Virus record (IMG/VR): IMGVR_UViG_3300031702_000041
Coordinates: 1 to 27,266 of that record
DNA length: 27,266 nt
Reading direction: 5' to 3' (one strand)
Source: a virus
Each line of letters begins with the position of its first letter. Position 1 is the first letter of the stretch. Below, in pieces: positions 7,103 to 14,362 of the stretch. The position numbers were made by a program, and so were the translations under genes. The notes under the pieces are model-generated. The model was given only the letters and a program-made list of their open reading frames with translations, was not told where the DNA came from and made no database searches.

Positions 7103-7693
7103 TTAGGCTGTAAAGTTCGTTGCTACTGAAGTCCAGTATGTAGTTCCATCATAAAAGATGCTTATTACACTGTCGCTAACTAATGTTTTAGTACCATTTG
7201 CAAATTTGTAAGCGCCTGTACCAGAAACTGCACCACCACCACTAACAATTAATGTTACGCTTTGACCAGTTGCCGCATCACTAAATGCGCCTAGGGTAAG
7301 TCCAGATGTAATAGTAACTGTTTTTACATTGCCACTGGATACAGTTAATGTTGGTGCATCAGTAGATCCTAGTGTATCAATTGTTTCTGCATAATCTTGT
7401 AATATTGGATTAGATATAATCTCGCCTTGACAGTCTAATGCTCCGCCAAGTTGTGGACTTGCGTCATCAACGACATTTCCAATACCTGAACTTGGAACAA
7501 TTGGTGGAGTATATGTAAATGAACCTGTGGCGTTATTGTACGAAATGCCGCCAGTACCACTTGCTGAAGCGTCTGCTCCAACACTTAAATTTGTTAATTC
7601 TAATTTGTCGTTATTTAGGTTAGTGAAGTTTGCATCACCTTCCGTAAAGGATAACGCTGATCCTTTTGTGTTTCTTAATACTATTGTACTCAC
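7103..7693 (-). CDS. Tail fibre-like structural protein
   Basis: 196 residues with a GTG start (AGGAGA ribosome site about 8 bases before). The N-terminus, STIVLRNTKGSALSFTEGDA followed by NFTNLN, is the pattern seen at the start of many marine-phage tail fibre proteins. The C-terminal half is beta-rich, with Gly/Ser/Thr repeats and an ending like IFYDGTTYWTSVATNF, typical of trimeric fibre tips. It lies between a small tail protein and the LamG proteins. Confidence 0.65.
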   Translation of the reverse strand: MSTIVLRNTKGSALSFTEGDANFTNLNNDKLELTNLSVGADASASGTGGISYNNATGSFTYTPPIVPSSGIGNVVDDASPQLGGALDCQGEIISNPILQDYAETIDTLGSTDAPTLTVSSGNVKTVTITSGLTLGAFSDAATGQSVTLIVSGGGAVSGTGAYKFANGTKTLVSDSVISIFYDGTTYWTSVATNFTA

Positions 7694-7717
7694 GCCAATC
7701 TCCTATAAAGTTAAAGA

Positions 7718-7744
7718 GGATGCCTGCAGTTGTTGCAGACATCC
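7718..7744 (-). terminator. Hairpin, possible weak terminator or processing site
   Basis: On the minus strand GGATGTCTGCA and TGCAGGCATCC form an 11-bp stem (one G-U pair) around a 5-nt loop. The following sequence is only moderately T-rich (TCTTTAACTTT). It lies between the 135-residue tail protein and the 196-residue fibre gene and may reduce read-through or protect an mRNA end. Confidence 0.5.
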
Positions 7745-7754
7745 CTGCTATTAA

Positions 7755-8162
7755 TTAAGCTAGGCTGATTGTTAAGTTGCCTGAAGATACCTGGAAAGTA
7801 TCGCCATTTTCAATAGTTTTGGAAGTTGTTACTGCTCCCCAAAACAACACGTTGCCTGTTGCTGATGCGTCCATTACTGCTACGTGAGTAATTGTACCCC
7901 AGTTGCCAGTTGCCGCTGGAAATGTTACAGTACCGTTAGTAGCCGCTGAACCGCCTGACGCCCCAGCAAAAGTTACTGTTTGACGTGTATAGTTATTGCC
8001 GGAAATTTCGTCTGACAATGTTCCAGCTTCTAAATTAGCTGCCGCGTTGGTTGATGCGTTTGTGAACAATCCAAGGTAAAGTGTTGTTGCTGGAGTGTAA
8101 TTTGCTCCGCCTAGAACGTGGTCTAGTACTGCGTTTTCTGTGTAGTTTGATGCTGCCGACAT
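7755..8162 (-). CDS. Small phage tail/fibre-associated protein
   Basis: 135 residues from ATG at 8162, chosen because AGGAG lies just upstream; an in-frame upstream start at 8204 has no such site. The pattern YTENAVLDHVLGGANYTPAT, then LYLGLFTNA, EISGNNYTRQTVTF, WGTITHVAVMDA and LFWGAVTTSKTIENGDTFQV is a family common near tail fibre genes in many phages. The exact role is unknown; a virion structural component is likely. It is the first gene after the late box at 8232-8239, so strong late expression is expected. Confidence 0.7.
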   Translation of the reverse strand: MSAASNYTENAVLDHVLGGANYTPATTLYLGLFTNASTNAAANLEAGTLSDEISGNNYTRQTVTFAGASGGSAATNGTVTFPAATGNWGTITHVAVMDASATGNVLFWGAVTTSKTIENGDTFQVSSGNLTISLA

Positions 8163-8231
8163 GTTAATTCTCCTATGTTGTCTGCTTTTGATTATTACAG
8201 ACAAAGCTGCCTGTTTATTCGTCTTGCAATG

Positions 8232-8239
8232 TATTTAGC
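8232..8239 (-). promoter_or_regulatory. T4-type late promoter box GCTAAATA
   Basis: GCTAAATACATTG on the minus strand in the gap between the hub gene and the 135-residue tail protein. It is nearly the same as GCTAAATACAATG at 17810-17817. Phased T-tracts lie directly upstream. Confidence 0.55.
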
Positions 8240-8249
8240 CCCAAACGTC

Positions 8250-8276
8250 AAAAAACGTCTAAAAAAGGCTAAAAAA
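8250..8276. promoter_or_regulatory. Three phased A-tracts, likely DNA bend
   Basis: Three A6 tracts at 8250-8255, 8261-8266 and 8271-8276 are spaced 11 and 10 bases apart, close to one helical turn. Such phasing causes intrinsic DNA curvature. They lie just upstream of the minus-strand late box and immediately after the hub stop codon, so they may act as an UP-like or bending element; the T-runs could also aid termination. Confidence 0.55.
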
Positions 8277-8278
8277 GA

Positions 8279-10123
8279 TTAATATCCTCTAAGTGTAGAT
8301 GTTGTGCCTGTAATTCTTGTGTTAGGATATTGCGAAGGTGTGTCAAACGATGTAATTATATTTACATCAGTTCCACTTTGTCCGGTAGTTGTGTCAACAT
8401 TAACTGTTGAACCAACAACAATTGCCGCACTACTTGTTCCTGGTGATGTTACACTTACTGCTGAAGGTACTGCTGTGCCACCTGCACTTGCTAATGCAAA
8501 TGTCATTGTGCGTACTGAACTTAAACTTTTAAGATAGTTAGTGCTTGGGTCGTAACTTCCACACCAGGCAACTGGAACTGTTACTGTCCGGCAAGTGTTG
8601 TCAGGTGCTACATATGGTGGTGCAGTTTCGTCATCAGCAACACTAATATCAGCAGTAAGATCTGGTGGACTAATTGCACACGGATCTTGATAGCCAGGGT
8701 CAAGTGTAAATGTTAAACTTTGTCCGCCTGTGTATACACCGTCATTGTTTGTTGTAATATCTATTGTTGCGCCACCGCTAGTAATTGTTACTGTGCCTGA
8801 CAGTGATGGACTTGTTACTTTGCTACTTGCACTTCCGCTAATTGTATACGGAACAGTTGTGCCATCAGCAATGCCGGTTGTTGCAATTGTAATTGTTGAT
8901 GTGCCACCTTCTGTAGTTGCTGTTGGATTTGCTGTTACACTGTCATATGTAAATGCCTTAGGTGATTGGATAACAACATTGCTAGAGTTTTCACCACAAG
9001 TAAATGTTAATGTTTCGTATGCTATGTCACTATCTTCTGTAAGATCAAAAGCAATTGATCCTGTTTTACTTGTTATTTGCACTACCCCGGTCAACGGAAT
9101 GCTAATGTCACTTGCGTCTATGCCTGTAATTGTATATGGGTATTCATAGTCTGGAGTAACAAAGTAACAAGACTCACAATCATCTGTTAAGGAAATTGTT
9201 ACAGTTCCGCCTTCGCATAATGCTGTTGTGCTTGCTGAGTGTGTTAATGGTGGTTTCTTTGTGCTACTTAAGAAATCTGCTTGTTCTTGTGCTTCCTTAA
9301 CTTCATCTGCTGTTAAAGCACCTTCTGCTGTTGGATCACCAAACAAACTGCCAAGCAAACTGTTAAACATCTTAGCGGCAGCATTTGCTAACAGTAAACG
9401 TCCAATACTTGCACCAGCGTCAATATCGTCGCTTGCTTGGATTTCTTGGTTCATTATTTTAGGAACAACACCATTACGCTTGGTTCTTAGATCTCTTGTT
9501 AGGTCTGCTACATATACATCTGCATCATATTCCAATGCTGTAATGTTGTAAACTATTGCACCATCATCATCGTCTTGTTCTTCAATTTGTATTACTCTAA
9601 ACACTTTATTTGTGTAGTCATACATGCCAGCAGTAACATCAATTAAATCACCAGCTTTCAATCCGTTTGCTGTAAAGTCACTTGCAAACTGTATAATCTT
9701 ATCAATACGATTTTGTTTAAGTTCCTGTGTTGCAATAATTTGTGCTTGCACTGGATCATTAATACAATCAAGTTTAATGTTTAATTGGTTATCAAGTTCT
9801 TCAGCAAATCTATCAGCAGTCGGTGTTGTTACAGTAAGATAGTCAGTTGCGTCTCTTAGATCTTTGTGTGGATATTCTATTAGAACACTGTTGTATAATT
9901 CATTAACTCCACTGCCGCCGACATTTATACTACCAAGTATATTTGAGTCAGTAAAACTTTTAACACTTGCACCAGGTTCATTTACAATAACAACCCATTT
10001 GCCTAGACTAGGGTTCCAAGTAACAAAACACCCAGAACTAGTTGCTAGGAGTTCAATGTTGTCTAATACATTATTACTTGTATCTATAACACCGTTAATT
10101 TCAAATTTATTTCTACTCGCCAT
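8279..10123 (-). CDS. Tail hub (gpJ-like), C-terminal part with Ig-like domains
   Basis: 614 residues. Residues 1-220 (NKFEINGVIDTSNNVLDNIE, then GCFVTWNPSLGKWVVIVN, SNILGSINVGG and ITALEYDADVY near the end) match the central-to-late region of lambda gpJ-like tail hub/virion proteins, not their beginning. The residues after about 285 form repeated Ig/Calx-beta-like domains with several cysteines. It has its own AAGGA ribosome site. The N-terminal hub region appears to be encoded by the 255-residue gene at 12611-13378, with an 826-residue gene between them. It likely sits at the tail tip and takes part in host contact. Confidence 0.65.
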   Translation of the reverse strand: MASRNKFEINGVIDTSNNVLDNIELLATSSGCFVTWNPSLGKWVVIVNEPGASVKSFTDSNILGSINVGGSGVNELYNSVLIEYPHKDLRDATDYLTVTTPTADRFAEELDNQLNIKLDCINDPVQAQIIATQELKQNRIDKIIQFASDFTANGLKAGDLIDVTAGMYDYTNKVFRVIQIEEQDDDDGAIVYNITALEYDADVYVADLTRDLRTKRNGVVPKIMNQEIQASDDIDAGASIGRLLLANAAAKMFNSLLGSLFGDPTAEGALTADEVKEAQEQADFLSSTKKPPLTHSASTTALCEGGTVTISLTDDCESCYFVTPDYEYPYTITGIDASDISIPLTGVVQITSKTGSIAFDLTEDSDIAYETLTFTCGENSSNVVIQSPKAFTYDSVTANPTATTEGGTSTITIATTGIADGTTVPYTISGSASSKVTSPSLSGTVTITSGGATIDITTNNDGVYTGGQSLTFTLDPGYQDPCAISPPDLTADISVADDETAPPYVAPDNTCRTVTVPVAWCGSYDPSTNYLKSLSSVRTMTFALASAGGTAVPSAVSVTSPGTSSAAIVVGSTVNVDTTTGQSGTDVNIITSFDTPSQYPNTRITGTTSTLRGY

Positions 10124-10133
10124 CTTTTAATCC

Positions 10134-12614
10134 TTAAATTTGCTTAAACACAACTTGTGTTTTAGTTTCTGTATTTGATTCTGGTGTAGTTACATCGTAA
10201 TTAAGTCTTACATTGTATAAACTATCACTAGGAGTTGTTATTGACATTGTTTCAATATCTTGATTAACTTGTGCCTTTGTGCCAGTAATTGTTATCTCTC
10301 CAGTAACAGAATTAAACTCACCTGGTTTTGGACCGTACGAGTTTATCTTTAGGTCAGCGCCTAAGGCACCAAGTGCATATTTACTGCCGTCTGTGTTTAT
10401 AACAAACATAATAGATTGTAGGACGCTCTGCGATGATGAAGGACCTTCAACAGCAAGACTTCTAACATAAGTTAGTGTATGAGTTGATTGGTTAAAGGAA
10501 TGTTCTTCAACTATCTCATCTGCCTGCACCCGGATAAACACTTTTAATCCGTCATCACTTATTCGCATGTCTGCACCAAAGGAGTCATCGTTAGACGATA
10601 TTTGTGCATTAATTGTAGATGGCGATGACCAACTAGATCCATTGTAATTGTATTGTAGTATTTTACCTGGAACCCCTGACAGAGGTACCAACTGCCATAG
10701 CGTGTTACTATCAGGGCTTAGTAATACTAAGCCACTACCTGGAGTATCTGTTTGAACAGTATGTTCTATTGCCCAACTCGTTCCGTTGTGTTTGTAAATT
10801 TGAGTGTATCCGTATGCGGCAACACCATTGTACCAAGATGTTAGTGCAAATCTATTTCCGTTTCCACTAACAGTTGCATCCTCCCATTTGTCAAAGAGTA
10901 CACTAGTACCGTTAAATGTATTATCAACATTTATTACTTGTACGCGGCTATAACTGCCACTACCTGTTCTAGTCCAAACCTCACCAGTCATTTCATATGA
11001 TCTAGTCACGCCATCTGATCCGCTTCCGCTTCCAGCCTGCTGCCAGTGATTTATAATTAATAGTAAGTCACCGTCTGCACTGCTGTCCATTTTGTAGCCA
11101 AAGTTGCCGGTATATTGACCATTACTTTGTTGCCAACTAGATTCACCAACTAATGTTTGATCTAACGTAAAGGTATTTAGGCCAGCGTTTCTTTTGTATA
11201 TGTAAACTCGCCCAGCACTGTTAAAGTCCCATGGTGCGGCAATTATTAATGTGTCGTCTGTTGCAAATCTAACATTTTGTCCAAAGTATGATGTGCTTCC
11301 GCCAGTAAATGTTTGCACCCATGTCCAGGTGTTGTTTTGCAGATAGTATATTTCTAGTGCACCTTGCGGCTGCTGACCTAAACTGTTTAGGTTGTACTTG
11401 TATCCAACTGCCATAATGTCACCTGTGCTATTAAATGCAACACTAGGTCCATCACCCCTATCTTCATCTCTAAGGTAAATGTCTTTAGATAGTTCTTGAT
11501 CAGTGCCCCATCTAGTAATGCCAGTAGTAGACATACTTGTTAACTGTGATGGTGTAACGGCAGTAGCTTTGTAAACATAATTGCCAGCGTTTGTATAATC
11601 TGGATCTAATATGTTTGGAGCAACTGTGCCAAACACTGTTAGTACTCCCGGAGTATGATATGCTATTCCTCGTGGCTCAGACAAATAATCTATGTTTGAA
11701 CAGTTAGCAGTTTGTGATGCCTGGTATGCTCTATTTGTTAATTCTGTTGCATCCGACGTTGCTACATAAGTTAACACAAAATCTTGTTTAACACTAAGGT
11801 TAGTTATTGTTAGATTATTAAGATGCGTATTGACGTCAGTGAAGGTTCCGGTAATTGTTAATACTTTAGTAGTGGTGTCAAAACTAGTATTGCCACTTAT
11901 TGTAGATTGTATTGTATCAACCCTATCAATTTGATCTGGAGTTACAGTTACACTCCAAGACTCATTACTTGTGTTTTCATAAATTAACTGCGGAGCACCT
12001 GTGATTTGATTGGTAGCATTTGCAAGCCAATCAACAGTAATTGTGTCTGTAAATCCGCTTCTTGTTAATATTGCTTGATTAATAGTAAATGCACTAGTAA
12101 ATGCTTGCTGTATCCCTGTAATTTTATTTGCAATAACTGAACACGCTACACTTGTTTCCATAAGTGAATTAGGAACAAATACTCCTACAGTCCATTGTTG
12201 TTGTAGGTTTGATTGAATATCAGTATCATATAGGATTGTAGGATTGTAGTAAACAGTGCCAGCAAATCCAGCAGTTAATGTTATTAATGGACTCTTAACA
12301 GCATTCCAGTCACTTACACTGTCTATACCGTAGAATGTATAAGTGTTTCCGCTTTGTACTAATGTTACGCCAGCCGGTAATGAGCCTAAAGTTACAGTAG
12401 CATACGAACTACCTACTTCAATTTGGTATCGTACATTTGGAGAGCCAATTAATTCAATTATATTAATGCCTGCAATAACATTGAAGGATAGTGAAGTATC
12501 TGTAAATGCAATATCCTTTGCTTTAGGTCTATCAAATAAAACATTTGATGGTCTATTGTCAGTAAACGAAACAACTGTATCGCTTACTCCATTTAAGTAA
12601 TTTAAACTCTTCAT
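10134..12614 (-). CDS. Tail-tip protein with beta-propeller-like repeats
   Basis: 826 residues, no family firmly recognised. Residues 1-20 (MKSLNYLNGVSDTVVSFTDN) resemble the part of gpJ-like hubs that follows the segment encoded by the preceding gene. Related beta-sandwich modules occur near the N-terminus, at about 240-290 (KVLTITGTFTDVNTHLNNLT) and at the C-terminus (EITITGTKAQVNQDIETMSI). The middle, about 375-740, has repeated blade-like units (LEIYYLQNNTWTWVQTF, VYIYKRNAGLNTF, TQIYKHNGTSWAIEH) as in FG-GAP or Kelch-like propellers. The start overlaps the previous stop (ATGA) and has a GGGGAG site. Likely an exposed adhesion component. Confidence 0.6.
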   Translation of the reverse strand: MKSLNYLNGVSDTVVSFTDNRPSNVLFDRPKAKDIAFTDTSLSFNVIAGINIIELIGSPNVRYQIEVGSSYATVTLGSLPAGVTLVQSGNTYTFYGIDSVSDWNAVKSPLITLTAGFAGTVYYNPTILYDTDIQSNLQQQWTVGVFVPNSLMETSVACSVIANKITGIQQAFTSAFTINQAILTRSGFTDTITVDWLANATNQITGAPQLIYENTSNESWSVTVTPDQIDRVDTIQSTISGNTSFDTTTKVLTITGTFTDVNTHLNNLTITNLSVKQDFVLTYVATSDATELTNRAYQASQTANCSNIDYLSEPRGIAYHTPGVLTVFGTVAPNILDPDYTNAGNYVYKATAVTPSQLTSMSTTGITRWGTDQELSKDIYLRDEDRGDGPSVAFNSTGDIMAVGYKYNLNSLGQQPQGALEIYYLQNNTWTWVQTFTGGSTSYFGQNVRFATDDTLIIAAPWDFNSAGRVYIYKRNAGLNTFTLDQTLVGESSWQQSNGQYTGNFGYKMDSSADGDLLLIINHWQQAGSGSGSDGVTRSYEMTGEVWTRTGSGSYSRVQVINVDNTFNGTSVLFDKWEDATVSGNGNRFALTSWYNGVAAYGYTQIYKHNGTSWAIEHTVQTDTPGSGLVLLSPDSNTLWQLVPLSGVPGKILQYNYNGSSWSSPSTINAQISSNDDSFGADMRISDDGLKVFIRVQADEIVEEHSFNQSTHTLTYVRSLAVEGPSSSQSVLQSIMFVINTDGSKYALGALGADLKINSYGPKPGEFNSVTGEITITGTKAQVNQDIETMSITTPSDSLYNVRLNYDVTTPESNTETKTQVVFKQI

Positions 12615-13378
12615 TGACTGTAAATCTCCCCTGTACTAATACCAGCGCCGTATCGTGTATTGGTCATATAGTCAAACATTACATCTCCTGGCTTCTTCAT
12701 TGTATTAGATACTTTAAATTGCAAATTGCCTAATCCAGTAATCTTATTTTTAGCATTGTATTCTATTTTAATTAAGCAGAAGATTAAATTAGTCATGTCA
12801 TGGGCACTAGTCCAATTAGGGAACAAGTTGTAGGCTGCTACTGAGTTGCCACCTGATTCTGTTGTTAATTGTGCTGGTAAATCACTGTTGCCGTTATATG
12901 GATAAACTTTTAAATATCCACTCCATTTGTCAGTACTATTACCTTCTTCGTCATATGCAAGATCAACAGTAACGCCGTCTGGTTTAAAGTCTAGTCTAAG
13001 GCCATCCATGTAAACTTCTTTAAAGCTAAATGCACTAGCAGTACCGTCAATAAGGTTGCCTGTCTTTTCACTTAGTGTTACGCAAAACCACATATCTGTA
13101 TTGTTACCAATAAGTTCTGCATCTGTAACAACTCCGCCAACAAAAGCATCACCATATATTACTGGTACACTATTAGTTGTGTCTGGACTAACTGTTACAC
13201 GACTGCCTGTATCTGCGGCTGCTTGTGCGGCATCTGCACTTTTTCTAATACTGTCACTAACCTTCTTTAAGGCTAATCCGTATAGTGCTGTTTTGGCTAA
13301 ACTTGATCCAAGGCTATTACTTTTTAAGAAGCCACCAACGCCTTTTGCTATGCTGCCTAATGTACTTAAGAAACTCAT
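12611..13378 (-). CDS. Tail hub (gpJ-like), N-terminal part
   Basis: 255 residues. It begins with an Ala/Ser/Lys-rich helical segment, then VPVIYGDAFVGGVVTDAELI, WFCVTLSEKTG and FKEVYMDGLRLDF, and ends MTNTRYGAGISTGEIYSQ. This is the N-terminal architecture of gpJ-like tail-tip hub proteins, in which the TRYGAGI segment is normally followed in the same chain by the region found at the start of the 614-residue protein. It therefore looks like one piece of a divided hub. Both ends overlap neighbours by four bases (ATGA), suggesting coupled translation. Confidence 0.6.
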   Translation of the reverse strand: MSFLSTLGSIAKGVGGFLKSNSLGSSLAKTALYGLALKKVSDSIRKSADAAQAAADTGSRVTVSPDTTNSVPVIYGDAFVGGVVTDAELIGNNTDMWFCVTLSEKTGNLIDGTASAFSFKEVYMDGLRLDFKPDGVTVDLAYDEEGNSTDKWSGYLKVYPYNGNSDLPAQLTTESGGNSVAAYNLFPNWTSAHDMTNLIFCLIKIEYNAKNKITGLGNLQFKVSNTMKKPGDVMFDYMTNTRYGAGISTGEIYSQ

Positions 13379-13974
13379 TGTGGTGCTCCAAAGTTAAAGG
13401 ATGCATCTTTTAAGTTAGGTACTCTATCAAAGCTAACATCTGTTGAATAGTATTGTTTCATACTTTGTGGATTTGTCTTTCGTCCTGCTATCTTACTACT
13501 TAATATATCCACGTTTGACAAGCACTCAATCTGGAGACTGTTTGAAGCAGTTCTTGCACCAACGTCATACTCTTCATCAAGACTGTAATTGTTAACAGTG
13601 CCAATGTAACGTCCTTGTGTTGTTCCAATTTGTGTGCCACTTGTTGCATGGAAGTATGCACGGTAGATCTTAACCGGTGAACCTTTAATTTTACTGTAAA
13701 TTATTTCAGCAATGCTACTGTCTGGAATGCCGCTGAGTGTAATTGTAATTGTATTTGAACTTGATCTAAGTTCACTTGAACTTGATGTAATGTTTAATAA
13801 ACTTCCAATTGGAACATATGATTCTGCATCAATAGTAAATGTTGCGTCATGGTCACTAAATGTTAACACTTCGTTTGCAAACGATGCGCCACTTGTTGCT
13901 TTGTATTCAGCAACGTCAATTCTAACAAATAGTGATGTTCTAACTGCTTGTGAACTTGTTAAGTCTACACTCAT
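13375..13974 (-). CDS. Minor tail protein (tail-tip, gpL/DUF2163-like)
   Basis: 199 residues. A beta-rich N-terminal part is followed by LQIECLSNVDILSSKIAGRK and a C-terminal TDVSFDRVPNLKDASFNFG. The final pattern (FD.VPNL.D....FG) is shared with minor tail proteins placed just before the hub in many siphoviruses (DUF2163-type). Its position between the 126-residue tail protein and the hub fits. The stop overlaps the hub start as ATGA. Confidence 0.6.
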   Translation of the reverse strand: MSVDLTSSQAVRTSLFVRIDVAEYKATSGASFANEVLTFSDHDATFTIDAESYVPIGSLLNITSSSSELRSSSNTITITLSGIPDSSIAEIIYSKIKGSPVKIYRAYFHATSGTQIGTTQGRYIGTVNNYSLDEEYDVGARTASNSLQIECLSNVDILSSKIAGRKTNPQSMKQYYSTDVSFDRVPNLKDASFNFGAPQ

Positions 13975-13975
13975 G

Positions 13976-14356
13976 TTACACCTCTACAAACACAAAGGGG
14001 CCGCCCCAACTAACTTGATCTCTTGCAAATATTGTCCATTCTGGGAAGCTAATGCAGATTACATTATAAGTTTCAGCACTGCCGCCAGGGTCAACATTTC
14101 CGTAATACCAGGGGAAGTTTGCGTATGATAGTGTTATAGCATTAGCTGTAACTTTGTCTAATGCTTCAGCGGCAAGTATATTACTTCTAAGATCAGTCCA
14201 ACGTGGACCGTCTGGTAGTTTAACAGTAAACACCTTCTTAGCAGTACCTCTTGACGTTGCTCTTACAGTTCCGTCTCTTGCTGTAGTGCTTGCAACTACT
14301 TGCTTTCTATTAATGCTAAGTGTTTCAGCATTGTCAACTATCCATTGGAAGCTCAT
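13976..14356 (-). CDS. Minor tail protein downstream of tape measure
   Basis: 126 residues starting MSFQWIVDNAETLSINRKQV, beta-rich and ending FARDQVSWGGPFVFVEV. It lies directly after the tape measure gene, the usual place of gpM/distal-tail-like proteins that build the tail tip. No catalytic motifs. The assignment rests mostly on gene order and length. Confidence 0.55.
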   Translation of the reverse strand: MSFQWIVDNAETLSINRKQVVASTTARDGTVRATSRGTAKKVFTVKLPDGPRWTDLRSNILAAEALDKVTANAITLSYANFPWYYGNVDPGGSAETYNVICISFPEWTIFARDQVSWGGPFVFVEV

Positions 14357-14362
14357 ATCTGT

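Noticed and set aside
10134-13378. Split intein as the reason for the divided hub
   Set aside because: No Cys/Ser splice junctions, intein blocks or homing endonuclease motifs are visible at the borders.
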